A stretch of DNA of 64,000 nt, taken from NCBI RefSeq assembly GCF_035762905.1, contig NZ_DASUCC010000097.1:262016-326015 (forward strand), given 5' to 3'. The DNA comes from DASYTH01 sp035762905. GTDB taxonomy: Bacteria > Actinomycetota > Actinomycetes > Mycobacteriales > Pseudonocardiaceae. The notes beneath the pieces were generated by a model. That model worked only from the letters and a program-made list of their open reading frames with translations. It did not search any database and was not told the origin of the DNA. The stretch's first letter is position 1. The number at the start of each line of letters is the position of its first letter. Made by a program: the position numbers and the translations under genes. This document shows positions 24,318-33,812 of the stretch, in pieces.

Positions 24318-25013
24318 GTGCTCAACTCCCACTACGACGACGATCCCGCAGCCTACGCAGCCAAACGCACCGGGTGGTTGCACCAACGCAGACAGCGACG
24401 GGCGATCGAGTTCCTCGGCACCGCGCGACCGGGCGAGCGGGTGCTCGATCTCGGCTCCGGAACCGGTGAGCACACCCTGGCGATGGCGGCGGCGCATCCG
24501 CACCTGAGGGTTGTCGGCGTCGAGCCGCTGGCGGACTACGTGGCTTATGCCCGGGAGCGCGCCGCCGGTCTCGGACTCGGCAACGTGGAGTTCGTGCAGG
24601 GCTACGCCGAGGACGTCCGGGCGGTGCTGCCGGACGGCCCGGTCGACCGGGTGGTGTCCAGCGACGTGCTGCACCACGTGGCCGACGAGCGGGCGGCCGC
24701 GGGCAGCGTGGCCGCCGCCGCCCGGCCGGGCTGCCGATGGCTGGCGTTCGAGCCGAACCGCTGGAACCCCTACATCTTCCTGTTCCAGGCGTTGACCAGG
24801 GGCGAGCGCAACTTCCGGCCGGGCGCGTTCGTCCGGGCGGCGGCCCCGGCCGGCTGGCGTCCGGCCGGCCGCGACTATCTTTTCCTGATCCCGTCGGCCA
24901 TCCCGGAGCCGCGACCCTGGATGAAGACGCTGGAACGGCGGTTCGAGTCGCGAGCCGTACTCGGCGGCGGGGTGACGCTCACGCTCGTCCTTGGAGATGA
25001 TCATGGCCACTAA
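24318..25013 (+). CDS. Class I SAM-dependent methyltransferase
   Basis: A 231-residue methyltransferase starting at a GTG. Motif I VLDLGSGTGEHTL (about residues 42-54), an acidic strand end (VGVEP) and a SSDVLHHV motif IV analogue are visible. The C-terminal part, with FEPNRWNPYIFLFQ, resembles methyltransferases in sugar and lipid clusters. The stop overlaps the start of the next methyltransferase-like gene, so they are coupled. The acceptor is unknown; the setting suggests a glycan or lipid substrate. Confidence 0.85.
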   Translation: MLNSHYDDDPAAYAAKRTGWLHQRRQRRAIEFLGTARPGERVLDLGSGTGEHTLAMAAAHPHLRVVGVEPLADYVAYARERAAGLGLGNVEFVQGYAEDVRAVLPDGPVDRVVSSDVLHHVADERAAAGSVAAAARPGCRWLAFEPNRWNPYIFLFQALTRGERNFRPGAFVRAAAPAGWRPAGRDYLFLIPSAIPEPRPWMKTLERRFESRAVLGGGVTLTLVLGDDHGH

Positions 25014-25740
25014 CCTGCGCGTCGAAGTCCGCCGCGGAGTGAGCGCCCTGCGCGAGTCGATCGGCGACCACGGGTTGTGGACCACGGCCGGCCTGGTCGC
25101 CTCGACCGCCGCCGGCCAGGTCGCGTTCCCGGTCATCCGGGCCCGCAGGCGCCGCGCCCGGTTCACCTTCCGCGGCACCGCGCTGCCCTACACCGTGCAC
25201 CGGTACAACAACGCCTACCGCAACGAGCGCACCGTGGAGATCGCGGTCGCCAGGTGGTTCCTCGCCGGCGCCGGCCCCGGCCGCACGCTCGAGGTGGGCA
25301 ACGTGCTCGGGCACTACGGCGTCACCGGGCACACCGTGCTGGACAAGTACGAGACCGTGCCCGGGGTGATCAACTCCGACATCGTCGGCTTCCGGCCGGA
25401 CGAACCGTTCGACACCGTGCTCGCCATCTCCACCCTCGAGCACGTCGGCTGGGACGAGCAGCCGCGCACCCCGGAGAAGGTGATCAAGGCGATCGAGGCG
25501 ACCAAGGCCTGCGTGGCACCCGGCGGGCGGCTACTGGTCACCCTCCCGATCGGTTGGAACACCCGGCTGGACGAGGAACTGCGGGCCGGAACGATCGGCT
25601 TCCAACGGGAGACCTGGCTGGTCCGCACCAACGCGGCCAACGACTGGCAGGAAACCGATCGCGACGAGGCCCTGCGCGCCCAGTACGGCCACCCCTTCCG
25701 CAACGCCAACGCCGTACTGATCGGCACCGAGACCCGGTGA
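25003..25740 (+). CDS. Methyltransferase-like protein with N-terminal hydrophobic segment
   Basis: About 245 residues from the ATG at 25003, which has a GGAG site at 24993-24996; an ATG at 24997 is also possible. The middle shows LEVGNVLGHYG, a variant of the SAM-binding motif, and AISTLEHVGWDE, like motif IV of class I methyltransferases. A preceding stretch (about residues 30-60) is partly hydrophobic and then very basic (RARRRRARF). It overlaps the upstream methyltransferase gene by 11 bp. Similar proteins occur in O-antigen and glycan clusters. Substrate unknown. Confidence 0.72.
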   Translation: MATNLRVEVRRGVSALRESIGDHGLWTTAGLVASTAAGQVAFPVIRARRRRARFTFRGTALPYTVHRYNNAYRNERTVEIAVARWFLAGAGPGRTLEVGNVLGHYGVTGHTVLDKYETVPGVINSDIVGFRPDEPFDTVLAISTLEHVGWDEQPRTPEKVIKAIEATKACVAPGGRLLVTLPIGWNTRLDEELRAGTIGFQRETWLVRTNAANDWQETDRDEALRAQYGHPFRNANAVLIGTETR

Positions 25741-25743
25741 CGC

Positions 25744-26907
25744 TTAGCGCTTTCCCGAGCTGACCGCGGCCTGGATCCGCCCGAGCAACTGGGTGGCCGC
25801 GGCTCGGATCGTCCTGGTCCTGCTGGCCTGCTGGAACCATTCCGCGGTGCTCTTGCGCAGGGCCGGGCCGGCGGCCACCACGTCGGCGATCGCGTTGCCG
25901 AGCACTGGTGCCGCGACCGATCCGGCGATCCGGCCGTTGACCCCGTCCGCCACCAACTCCAGCGCGGCGTTGTCCGGGCCCTCGACCAGGACCACCGGGG
26001 TGCCCTGCGCGCACGCCTCGACCACGACCAGGCCGTAGCCCTCCCTGGCCGACGGGTTGACCAGGCACGCGGCCGTGCGCATGCCCTCATCCAGCTCCTC
26101 CTGGCTGACGAACCCGGGTGTGTCGATCACCGCGCCGAGCCCCAGCCGGGCGATCTCGGCCCGCACCGCCGCGCGGCTGCGGCCCTCGCCGTAGATCGTC
26201 GCGGTCAACTCGGGAATCCGGTCCCGGGCCACCGCGATCGCCGCCGGCAGCGTCTCCACCCGCTTGTCCGGGATGTGCCGCCCGACGTAGATCACCCGAG
26301 GCGGCTCGGTGGCGGTCAGCACCGGCCGCCCACCGCACTGGCCGTCGATCAGACCCGGGCTCACCACCGGCTCCGAGCGCAGCCCCAGCTCGGTCAGCCG
26401 GCGCGCGTTGAGCTGTGAGTGGCAGCTGGCGATCGGGCTGAACCGCACCGCAATCCGCTGGATCGCGGTGGCCACCCGACCGGCCACCGGCCCCTTGTAC
26501 TCCCGCCACTGGGCCGGCCGCCACACCTCCAGCCAGTCCACCACCAGCACCGCGGGCGAGCCGATCAGTGCCGCCCTTGCCGCCGGCACGTTGGTCGCCG
26601 GGATGGCGCTGACCAGCACGGCGTCGTAGTCGCGGTGCCGGCGCAGGTGCCGGTACAGGCCGCGGGCGAACCGGATCGCCGGTCCGAGGGTGCGCGCCCC
26701 GGTCTCGTCGTACAGCTCCCGGTCGGTGCTGATCACCTTGATGTCGAAGGGTTCCCCGCCGGGCGGGGCGCCGTCCCACTGCTGCCGGGTCAGGTAGGTG
26801 ACCCGGTGGCCGGCCGCGGCGAACTCCTCGGCGAACACGCGGTACTGCCGCTCGCCGCCTCCGGTGGAGTAGGGGAACAGGCAGTCGTAGGCGACGGCGA
26901 TATGCAA
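25744..26907 (-). CDS. Family 4 glycosyltransferase
   Basis: A 387-residue GT-B glycosyltransferase. The start is a TTG at 26907 with a strong AGGAGGG site 6 bp upstream. The N-terminal domain has the STGGGERQYRVFAEE glycine loop. The C-terminal domain has VIYVGRHIPDKRVETL and the ExxxxxE-type segment NPSAREGYGLVVVEACAQGTPVV, both typical of GT4 retaining enzymes that use UDP- or GDP-sugars. It follows the UPF0104 membrane gene on the same strand by 24 bp. The product is not predictable; envelope or antigen glycan is likely from context. Confidence 0.9.
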   Translation of the reverse strand: MHIAVAYDCLFPYSTGGGERQYRVFAEEFAAAGHRVTYLTRQQWDGAPPGGEPFDIKVISTDRELYDETGARTLGPAIRFARGLYRHLRRHRDYDAVLVSAIPATNVPAARAALIGSPAVLVVDWLEVWRPAQWREYKGPVAGRVATAIQRIAVRFSPIASCHSQLNARRLTELGLRSEPVVSPGLIDGQCGGRPVLTATEPPRVIYVGRHIPDKRVETLPAAIAVARDRIPELTATIYGEGRSRAAVRAEIARLGLGAVIDTPGFVSQEELDEGMRTAACLVNPSAREGYGLVVVEACAQGTPVVLVEGPDNAALELVADGVNGRIAGSVAAPVLGNAIADVVAAGPALRKSTAEWFQQASRTRTIRAAATQLLGRIQAAVSSGKR

Positions 26908-26931
26908 CGGAACCCTCCTGAACGCGATCGG

Positions 26932-27861
26932 TCAGGTCGCGGCGACGGGGTGAGCCGCATCGTCGCGGCGGCGCGGCCGGGCGAGCAGCGTGGCCACCCC
27001 CGCGGAGGCCAGGTCGGCCACCGTGAACATCACCCGGGACACCACCGCGAGCGCGATCGCGGTGCCGGCCGGCAGCACGCTGGCCAGCGCCGCGACCAGC
27101 ACCACCTCGCGTGCGCCGATCCCGGACGGCAGGAAGAACGCGAGCAGTCCGGCCGTCATGGCCAGGGCCATGGCGCCGGTGCACAGCATCAGGCCGCGCA
27201 TCCCGGGCGAACCGAGTGCGTCGGCCAGCAGCCACAGGTGCAGGCCGAGCAGGACGAACGTGGCCAGCCCCAGTCCCAGCGTGCGGGCGATCGCGCCCGG
27301 GGTCAGCGGGTGCGGCAGCGGCGGCCGGCGCAGCAGCCGCAGGCCGCGCGAGACCAGCCAGGTCAGCGGCCGGGGATGCAGCAGGACCAGCCCGGCCGGC
27401 AGCAACACGAACAGCCACAGGTACTCCCGGTGCTCTACGAGCAGCACCGGAAGGGCCAGGAAACCGGACAGCAGCGAGGCGACGATGCCGATGCCGGTAG
27501 CCACCACGGACGCGGTCAACGCCCGCACCCGGGTGATCCCGGCGGCCTTGGCCAGCTCCATCTGCACCAGGAACGACCACACCGAGCCGGGCACGTACTT
27601 GCCGAGCTGACCGACCAGGAAGATCATCGAGGCGTCCCGGGTCCGGGACGCGGTGCCCAGGTCCCGCAGCACCGTCTGCCACATGAACGGGCCGAGCAGG
27701 ACCGCGGCCAGCACCAGCAGGAAGGAGACCAGCACGCTCGGCAAGGGCAGCGCCAGCAGCGTGCCGGACACCTCGGGCCACCGCACGATCAGCTGATGGA
27801 CGGCTCCGGCGAGCACGCCGGTCACCAGCACCCGGCGTAACCACTGGGTCACCGCGGTCAT
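26932..27861 (-). CDS. UPF0104 / lysylphosphatidylglycerol-synthase-TM-like membrane protein
   Basis: A 309-residue protein with about seven or eight hydrophobic helices and the UPF0104 signatures GKYVPGSVWSF (near residue 100) and FFLPSGIGAREVV (near 245). Such proteins, the membrane half of MprF, are often encoded beside glycosyltransferases and may help lipid-linked intermediates cross the membrane. It is divergent from glfT2 with only 43 bp between the starts, so the promoters must overlap. Confidence 0.85.
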   Translation of the reverse strand: MTAVTQWLRRVLVTGVLAGAVHQLIVRWPEVSGTLLALPLPSVLVSFLLVLAAVLLGPFMWQTVLRDLGTASRTRDASMIFLVGQLGKYVPGSVWSFLVQMELAKAAGITRVRALTASVVATGIGIVASLLSGFLALPVLLVEHREYLWLFVLLPAGLVLLHPRPLTWLVSRGLRLLRRPPLPHPLTPGAIARTLGLGLATFVLLGLHLWLLADALGSPGMRGLMLCTGAMALAMTAGLLAFFLPSGIGAREVVLVAALASVLPAGTAIALAVVSRVMFTVADLASAGVATLLARPRRRDDAAHPVAAT

Positions 27862-27904
27862 GCGTGCCTTTCGCTACGGGGGCCTCAGGTTACAGTGACG
27901 CCTT

Positions 27905-29797
27905 GTGAACGATCTGGTTAGCCCGAACCCGGCCAGCGCCGACCGCGTGTTGCAGCGGGTCATCCTGCCGAGGGACACCGACCCGCTCGACGTCCGGCCG
28001 CTCTACCTCGACGAGCCGGAGCACGTGCACAGCCACGTCTCGTCCCGGCGCGCGGTGACCGTGCCGCCGTCGGCGCGGGTGTCGTTCGCCGCGTACTTCA
28101 ACGCGTTCCCGGCCAGCTACTGGAAGCGCTGGACCCGGATCGACGAGGTGGTGCTGCGGATGGACGTGCGCGGCGCCGGCCGGATCGACGTCTACCGGTC
28201 CAAGCCCAACGGCGACGTGGTGCACCTGCAGGGCCGCGCGGTGCCGGCCGGCGAGGACTGGCAGACCCTGGAGTTCCGGATCAGCCTGCGCCCGTTCGAG
28301 GACGGCGGCTGGATCTGGTTCGACGCGTTCACCGACGACACCCGGCTGGAGATCGCCGAGGCCGCGTGGCTGGCCACCGAGGACCTGACCCGGCAGCGGG
28401 TGGCCATCGGCACCACCACGTTCAACCGGCCGGACGACTGCGTGGCCACGCTGCTCGCGCTCGGCGAGGACCCGGCCGTGCTCGCCGTGGTCAGCCGGGT
28501 CTACGTGGCCGACCAGGGGGACCGCAAGATCTCCGCACATCCGCGGTTCGCCGAGGCCGCCGCGGCGCTCGGCGACCGGCTGCAGGTCATCGAGCAGGAC
28601 AACCTCGGCGGCTCCGGCGGCTTCACCCGCGCGCTGTACGAGGCGCTCGAGCACAGCGACGTCGAGCAGATCCTGCTGATGGACGACGACATCGTGCTCG
28701 AGCCGGACAGCGTGTTGCGGGCCAACGCGTTCGCCAGGGCCGCCGCGGCGCCGGTGATCGTCGGCGGGCACATGCTCAACCTGCAGGCCAAGGCCCGGCT
28801 GCACACCACCGGCGAGATCGTCGACCTCGGGTCCTGCCTGTGGCGGCCGGCGCCGGACGCCGTGGTGGACCACGACTTCGGCCAGAGCTCGCTGCGCACC
28901 AGCCCGGAGCTGCACAAGCGGATCAACTCCACCTACAACGGCTGGTGGATGTGCCTGTTCCCGCGCGAGGTGGTCCAGCGCACCGGTCTGCCGCTGCCGC
29001 TGTTCATCAAGTGGGACGACGCGGAGTACTCGCTGCGCGCGCTGGCCGCCGGTTTCCCGACGGTGAGCCTGCCCGGCGCCGCGGTGTGGCACATGCCGTG
29101 GACCGACAAGAACGACGCCACCGACTGGACCGCATACTTCCACCTGCGCAACCGACTGATCATGGCCGCCCTGCACAGCCCGTACGACATGCGCCGCACG
29201 CTGCTCAAGCAGGGCCTGCGGATGGCGCTCGGCCGGCTGCTGTCCATGGAGTACTCCACGGTGGCGATCGAGCAGAAGGCGGTGGAGGACTTCCTGGCCG
29301 GGCCGGACCGGCTGTTCGACCTGCTCGGCACCGTATTGCCGGAGATCCAGGAGATCCGCCGGCAGTACCCGGACGCCCGGGTGCTGCCCTCCGCCCAGGA
29401 GTTCCCGGCGCCGACCTTCGACATGGTCCGCACCGAGGCGCTGCTGCGGCCGCCGGGCGACCCGGTGCGCAAGAGCGTGCGGGCGGCCAAGGCGCTGCTG
29501 CACAACCTGGGCGCCCCGCAGCCGGTCGCCACCGAGCGGCCGCAGGTCAACGTCCCGGCCGGGAACGCGCTGTGGTACCTGCTCGGCAACCTGGACAGCG
29601 CCACCGTTTCCAACCCGGACGGCAGCGGGGTGGCGTTCCGCAAGCGGGACCCGGAGCTGTTCCGCGAGCTGGCCCGCCGGGTCGTGCGCAACTACCGGAC
29701 GCTGGCCCGGGAGTGGCCGAACCTGGTGGAGACCTACCGGGCCGCGGTGCCGGAACTGACCTCCGTCGAGTCGTGGCGCAAGGTCTTCGACAGCTGA
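27905..29797 (+). CDS. glfT2: Galactofuranosyltransferase GlfT2
   Basis: Polymerises the galactan of arabinogalactan by adding alternating beta-1,5 and beta-1,6 galactofuranose from UDP-Galf. The 630-residue length matches mycobacterial GlfT2 (about 637). An N-terminal beta-rich domain (1-150) precedes the GT2 domain, with QDNLGGSGGF, the metal-binding DDD at 260-262, YNGWWMCLFPR, FIKWDDAEYSLR and GAAVWHMPW, all close to the mycobacterial enzyme. A helical C-terminal region follows. The start is the GTG at 27905. Its presence is strong evidence for an arabinogalactan-bearing actinomycete. glf lies 2.8 kb downstream. Confidence 0.96.
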   Translation: MNDLVSPNPASADRVLQRVILPRDTDPLDVRPLYLDEPEHVHSHVSSRRAVTVPPSARVSFAAYFNAFPASYWKRWTRIDEVVLRMDVRGAGRIDVYRSKPNGDVVHLQGRAVPAGEDWQTLEFRISLRPFEDGGWIWFDAFTDDTRLEIAEAAWLATEDLTRQRVAIGTTTFNRPDDCVATLLALGEDPAVLAVVSRVYVADQGDRKISAHPRFAEAAAALGDRLQVIEQDNLGGSGGFTRALYEALEHSDVEQILLMDDDIVLEPDSVLRANAFARAAAAPVIVGGHMLNLQAKARLHTTGEIVDLGSCLWRPAPDAVVDHDFGQSSLRTSPELHKRINSTYNGWWMCLFPREVVQRTGLPLPLFIKWDDAEYSLRALAAGFPTVSLPGAAVWHMPWTDKNDATDWTAYFHLRNRLIMAALHSPYDMRRTLLKQGLRMALGRLLSMEYSTVAIEQKAVEDFLAGPDRLFDLLGTVLPEIQEIRRQYPDARVLPSAQEFPAPTFDMVRTEALLRPPGDPVRKSVRAAKALLHNLGAPQPVATERPQVNVPAGNALWYLLGNLDSATVSNPDGSGVAFRKRDPELFRELARRVVRNYRTLAREWPNLVETYRAAVPELTSVESWRKVFDS

Positions 29798-29839
29798 GCG
29801 GGGGTTGCGAGGGATCACGGGCTGGGAGACGCTTCCCCT

Positions 29840-30187
29840 GTGAGCGAGCTCGCTAACCAGTCCCAGACCATCTCCCTTGAACTCGACGACGCCGGTGTCT
29901 CCGTCGATCTGCCCCGCCCGCCACACCAGGGCGATCAGGTTTACGGCGTGCCCTATCGCCCGGTGGAGTTCCGCGACGACGACCTGCCGACCGCACTGGA
30001 GCGCTCGGCGGCGTGGCTGCGGCAGACCCAGGAGTGGCTCGGTGAACCGGTGGATGTGATCGCCATCCACCTCGACTACGACGACAGCGAGGACTCCCCG
30101 TACTACGACGTCAAGCTGCTGTGCAACGAGGAGGATCTCGCCGGGGCGCCGATCGCGCTGCGCCGGGCCACCGGCGACGACGCCTGA
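29840..30187 (+). CDS. Hypothetical acidic protein
   Basis: A 115-residue protein I do not recognise. It is acidic and soluble, with a predicted helix (LPTALERSAAWLRQTQEWLG) and an Asp-rich beta segment (HLDYDDSEDSPYYDVKLL). The GTG start lies in GTGAGCGAGCTCGCTAACCA, a variant of the start element seen at 34975-35123. It is 42 bp after glfT2 and convergent with sixA. A small partner of a galactan protein is possible but unsupported. Confidence 0.65.
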   Translation: MSELANQSQTISLELDDAGVSVDLPRPPHQGDQVYGVPYRPVEFRDDDLPTALERSAAWLRQTQEWLGEPVDVIAIHLDYDDSEDSPYYDVKLLCNEEDLAGAPIALRRATGDDA

Positions 30188-30194
30188 CCGCGGC

Positions 30195-30680
30195 TCAGCC
30201 GCGCACGGTGGCGTAGGCGTCCACGGTCGCGGTGCTGAACTCGGCGTCGACCCACGACCCGGGCCAGCTCAGCACCGCGACCGCGGCGGTCTTCAGCTCG
30301 CGCTGCTCCCCGGACAGCCGGGCGACCAGGTCGGCAAGGCCGGGGTTGTGCCCGACCAGCGCCACCCGCTCGATCTCGTCCGGCAGCTCGGCCAGCACGG
30401 TCAGCAGCTCGGTCGGACCGGCGCCGTACATCCGCTCGTCGTGCCGCACCGACGGCCGCGGATCGAGCCGCGCGCCGGCCAGCTGCCAGGTCTGCCGTGC
30501 CCGGGTGGCCGGTGAGCACACCACCAGGTCCAGCGTCTTGACGTGCTCGGCCAGCCAACCGCCGAGCGCAGGCGCGTCCCGGCGACCCCGCTCGGCAAGC
30601 GGCCGCTCGTAGTCCAGCTCGCCGCCGGACCAGTCGGACTTGGCGTGGCGAACCACGACCAGCGTGCGGCGTTCGGTCAT
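30195..30680 (-). CDS. SixA-type histidine phosphatase
   Basis: A 161-residue member of the short histidine phosphatase family. The catalytic RHAKS(D) motif is near residues 10-15, with ERPLAERGRRDAP, SPATRARQT and the second His in VALVGHNPGLAD. These features match SixA proteins, which dephosphorylate phosphohistidine; actinobacterial members have no proven target. It follows the HAD phosphatase on the same strand by 14 bp and is likely in the same operon. Confidence 0.9.
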   Translation of the reverse strand: MTERRTLVVVRHAKSDWSGGELDYERPLAERGRRDAPALGGWLAEHVKTLDLVVCSPATRARQTWQLAGARLDPRPSVRHDERMYGAGPTELLTVLAELPDEIERVALVGHNPGLADLVARLSGEQRELKTAAVAVLSWPGSWVDAEFSTATVDAYATVRG

Positions 30681-30694
30681 CGGCCAAGCATCCT

Positions 30695-31501
30695 CTAGAA
30701 CCAGCGCTCGAGAACCTGAGCCACGCCGTCCTCGGAGTTCGGTGCGGCGACCTCGTCGGCGGCGTCCAGCGCCCTCGGGTGCGCGTTGGCCATGGCCACC
30801 CCGTGCCCGGCCCAGCGCAGCATCTCCACGTCGTTGGCCATGTCCCCGAACGCGATCACGTCCTGCGCCGGCACGTCGAACAGCTCGCAGACCCGGGCCA
30901 GCCCGAACGCCTTGGTGACGCCCTGTGCGGAGAACTCGATCAGCCCGTGGTTCGTGGAGAACGTCACGTCCACGGCGTGGTCGAGCACCTCGATGGCGGC
31001 CGCGGCCATCTCCTCGCTGCTCATCCGGTCGTGCCGGACCAGCAGCTTGGTCGCCGGGTGACCGAGCACCTCGGCGCGCGGGACGGCGGCCGCGCCGTCC
31101 TCGTCACCCCACGGGTTGCGGTAGCCGAGCTCGGTGACGAACACCGGGACGTCCCGGGCCGGGCTGGCCCGCTCGGCGGCCACCCGCATCCCGGGCAGCG
31201 CCCGCTCGAGCGCGTGGGTCACGTCGTGCAGCAGCATCGGGTCGAGGCCGTGGCTGTCCACCACCCGGCTGGTGCCGATGTCGTAGAGCACCGCGCCGTT
31301 GGAGCAGACCGCGTAGCCGTCCAGCCCGGCGCTCTGCACCACCGGCGTGATCCACCGCGGCGGCCGGCCGGTCACCAGAACGAACGGGACGCCGGTCGCG
31401 GCCACCCGGGAGATCACCCCGGCGGTGCGGTCGGTGAGCCGCGCCATCGGGTCGAGCAGCGTTCCGTCCACGTCCGAGGCGATCAGGCTGGGTCTGCGCA
31501 C
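30695..31501 (-). CDS. Cof-type HAD phosphatase
   Basis: A 268-residue HAD hydrolase of the Cof/IIB class starting at a GTG. Motif I is ASDVDGTLL (residues 8-16), motif II VTGRPP near 43-48, and motifs III and IV are in VTKAFGL and IAFGDMANDVEML (about 205-235). Such enzymes act on sugar phosphates, PLP or FMN. The equivalent mycobacterial gene (Rv3813c-like) also lies in the glf-glfT2 neighbourhood, which supports synteny. Substrate not known. Confidence 0.9.
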   Translation of the reverse strand: MRRPSLIASDVDGTLLDPMARLTDRTAGVISRVAATGVPFVLVTGRPPRWITPVVQSAGLDGYAVCSNGAVLYDIGTSRVVDSHGLDPMLLHDVTHALERALPGMRVAAERASPARDVPVFVTELGYRNPWGDEDGAAAVPRAEVLGHPATKLLVRHDRMSSEEMAAAAIEVLDHAVDVTFSTNHGLIEFSAQGVTKAFGLARVCELFDVPAQDVIAFGDMANDVEMLRWAGHGVAMANAHPRALDAADEVAAPNSEDGVAQVLERWF

Positions 31502-31556
31502 CAGACCATTCTCCCAGGCCGGGCCGGGTGGTTCGGTGGAGCGCTACGGTGCCGCC

Positions 31557-32441
31557 ATGCGTGTGGGAATCATCATCCTGCCCGAGCACCGTTGGGCGCA
31601 GGCCGCGCCGCGCTGGCGGGCGGCGGAGGCGTACGGGTTCGACCACGTGTGGACCTACGACCACATCGGCTGGCGGAACCTGGTGGACGGGCCGTGGTTC
31701 GACGCCGTGGCCACGCTCACCGCCGCGGCGACGGTCACCGAGCGGATCCGGCTGGGCACGATGGTCGCCTCGCCGAACTTCCGGCACCCGGTCAGCTTCG
31801 CCCGCTGCCTGCTGGCCCTGGACGACATCGCCGGCGGACGGTTCACGCTCGGCGTGGGCTCGGGCGGGATCGCCGGTTACGACAACCTGGTCACCGGCGG
31901 CTCGGAGCTGTCCCCTCGGGTGCGGGTGGACCGGTTCACCGAGTTCGTCGAGCTGACCGACGCGCTGCTCACCCGGGAGCGGACGGACTTCGCCGGCGAG
32001 TACTACACGGCGGTGCAGGCTCGCAGCGCCCCCGGGTGTGTGCAGCGGCCGCGGCTGCCGTTCGTGGTGGCCGCCAACGGTCCGCGGTCGATGCGGCTGG
32101 CCGCGCGGTTCGGTCAGGGCTGGGTGACCACCGGGGAGCGCGGTGCGGACTTCGACACCTGGTGGCGCGCGGTGGCGCAGCGGGCCGAGCAGTTCGATGC
32201 CGCGCTGGCCGCGACCGGCCGGGACGGCGCCGGGATCGACCGGTTCCTCAGCGTGGACAGCGCGCCGGTGTACTCGCTGACCAGCGTGGAGTCCTTCCGG
32301 GACGCGCTGGGCCGGGCCGCCGCGCTCGGCTACACCGACGTGGTCGCGCACTGGCCGCGACCGGACGGCTACTACGCCGGGTCCGAGGCGGTGCTCGAGC
32401 GGGTGGCCGCCGAGGTTCTGCCTGGTCGGAATGTGATCTGA
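31557..32441 (+). CDS. LLM-class flavin-dependent oxidoreductase
   Basis: A 294-residue bacterial-luciferase-like TIM barrel. Family features are VWTYDHIGWRN, the RIRLGTMVASPNFRHPV strand, LDDIAGGRFTLGVGSGG and PFVVAANGPRSM. These proteins use FMN or coenzyme F420; in actinomycetes F420 is common. The ATG at 31557 is chosen because upstream sequence lacks family resemblance. It lies between the HAD gene (divergent) and glf (same strand, about 165 bp away). Substrate unknown. Confidence 0.88.
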   Translation: MRVGIIILPEHRWAQAAPRWRAAEAYGFDHVWTYDHIGWRNLVDGPWFDAVATLTAAATVTERIRLGTMVASPNFRHPVSFARCLLALDDIAGGRFTLGVGSGGIAGYDNLVTGGSELSPRVRVDRFTEFVELTDALLTRERTDFAGEYYTAVQARSAPGCVQRPRLPFVVAANGPRSMRLAARFGQGWVTTGERGADFDTWWRAVAQRAEQFDAALAATGRDGAGIDRFLSVDSAPVYSLTSVESFRDALGRAAALGYTDVVAHWPRPDGYYAGSEAVLERVAAEVLPGRNVI

Positions 32442-32605
32442 GTCGCCAGGGCAACGCAGCGGTAGGGGACGGCGTCTACATGCATGGAGGCGGGATGCCG
32501 GAGGGGTACGGGGGTACCGGGCCTCCGTGCCGACCGAGTCGGGAGGACCGGTCGGCGCGGAGGCCTTTCGGTTGCGTCGGGTTGTCCACAGTAGGCTCGG
32601 TGCCC

Positions 32606-33811
32606 GTGAGCTCGGATGAGAACTACGCCGGTTTCGATCTGGTGGTCGTGGGGTCGGGTTTCTTCGGCCTGACCATCGCCGAACGCGTCGCCACCCAGCT
32701 GGACAAGCGGGTGCTGGTGCTGGAGCGGCGCCGGCACATCGGCGGCAACGCGTACTCGGAACCGGACCCGGAGACCGGGATCGAGGTGCACCTCTACGGC
32801 GCACACCTGTTCCACACGTCGAACCGGCGGGTCTGGGAGTACGTCAACCTGTTCACCGAGTTCACCAGCTACCAGCACCGGGTGTTCACCAAGTACCAGG
32901 GGCAGGTCTACACGTTCCCGATGAACCTGGCGCTGATCAACCAGTTCTTCGGCCGGTCGTTCACCCCGGACGAGGCCCGTGCGCTGGTCGCCGAGCAGGC
33001 GTCGGAGATCAACACCGCGGACGCGCAGAACCTCGAGGAGAAGGCGATCTCCCTGATCGGCCGCCCGCTCTACGAGGCGTTCGTGCGCGGCTACACGGCC
33101 AAGCAGTGGCAGACCGACCCCAAGGAGCTGGCGGCGTCGATCATCACCCGGCTGCCGGTCCGGTACAACTTCAACAACCGCTACTTCAACGACCTCTACG
33201 AGGGTCTCCCGGTCGACGGCTACACGGCCTGGCTCACCCGGATGTCCGACCATCCCAACATCGAGGTCCGCTGCGACGTCGACTACTTCGACGTCCGCGA
33301 CCAGATCCCGCCCGGCACCCCCACCGTGTACACCGGCCCCCTCGACCGCTACTTCGACTACTCCGAAGGCCGGCTTGGCTGGCGCACCCTCGACTTCGAA
33401 CCCGAGGTCCTGCACGACTGCGCCGACTTCCAGGGCACCCCGGTGATGAACTACGCCGACGAGGACGTCCCCTTCACCCGCATCCACGAGTTCCGGCACT
33501 TCCACTCCGAGCGCTCCGCCTACCCGCCGGACAAGACCGTGATCGTCCGCGAGTACTCCCGGTTCGCCAAGGAAGACGACGAGCCGTACTACCCGATCAA
33601 CACCCCGGAAGACCGCACCAAGCTCGAGCGCTACCGCGACCTGGCCAAAGCCGAAGCCCGCACCAACAACGTGATCTTCGGCGGCCGCCTCGGCACCTAC
33701 AAGTACCTGGACATGCACATGGCCATCGGTGCCGCTTTGTCCATGTACGACAACAAGATCGCCCCGCACCTCAGCGCCGGCGCCCCGCTCGACGGCACCC
33801 TGGACGGCTGA
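32606..33811 (+). CDS. glf: UDP-galactopyranose mutase
   Basis: An FAD enzyme that converts UDP-galactopyranose to UDP-galactofuranose, the donor for galactan. The 401 residues start at the GTG at 32606 (another GTG two codons earlier). The Rossmann motif VVVGSGFFGL is followed by ERRRHIGGNAY and GAHLFHTSN, whose His and neighbours form the active site. FTKYQGQVYTFPMNL, the RGYTAKQWQ segment and FGGRLGTYKYLDMH close to the C-terminus are also present. GlfT2 is encoded upstream and GlfT1 downstream; the ESX toxin operon is wedged between glf and glfT1. Confidence 0.97.
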   Translation: MSSDENYAGFDLVVVGSGFFGLTIAERVATQLDKRVLVLERRRHIGGNAYSEPDPETGIEVHLYGAHLFHTSNRRVWEYVNLFTEFTSYQHRVFTKYQGQVYTFPMNLALINQFFGRSFTPDEARALVAEQASEINTADAQNLEEKAISLIGRPLYEAFVRGYTAKQWQTDPKELAASIITRLPVRYNFNNRYFNDLYEGLPVDGYTAWLTRMSDHPNIEVRCDVDYFDVRDQIPPGTPTVYTGPLDRYFDYSEGRLGWRTLDFEPEVLHDCADFQGTPVMNYADEDVPFTRIHEFRHFHSERSAYPPDKTVIVREYSRFAKEDDEPYYPINTPEDRTKLERYRDLAKAEARTNNVIFGGRLGTYKYLDMHMAIGAALSMYDNKIAPHLSAGAPLDGTLDG

Positions 33812-33812
33812 C

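Noticed and set aside
30779..33811. A plus-strand open frame of about 1010 codons
   Set aside because: Only its last 401 codons (glf, from 32606) resemble a protein family. The rest is antisense to the HAD gene and out of frame with the LLM gene.
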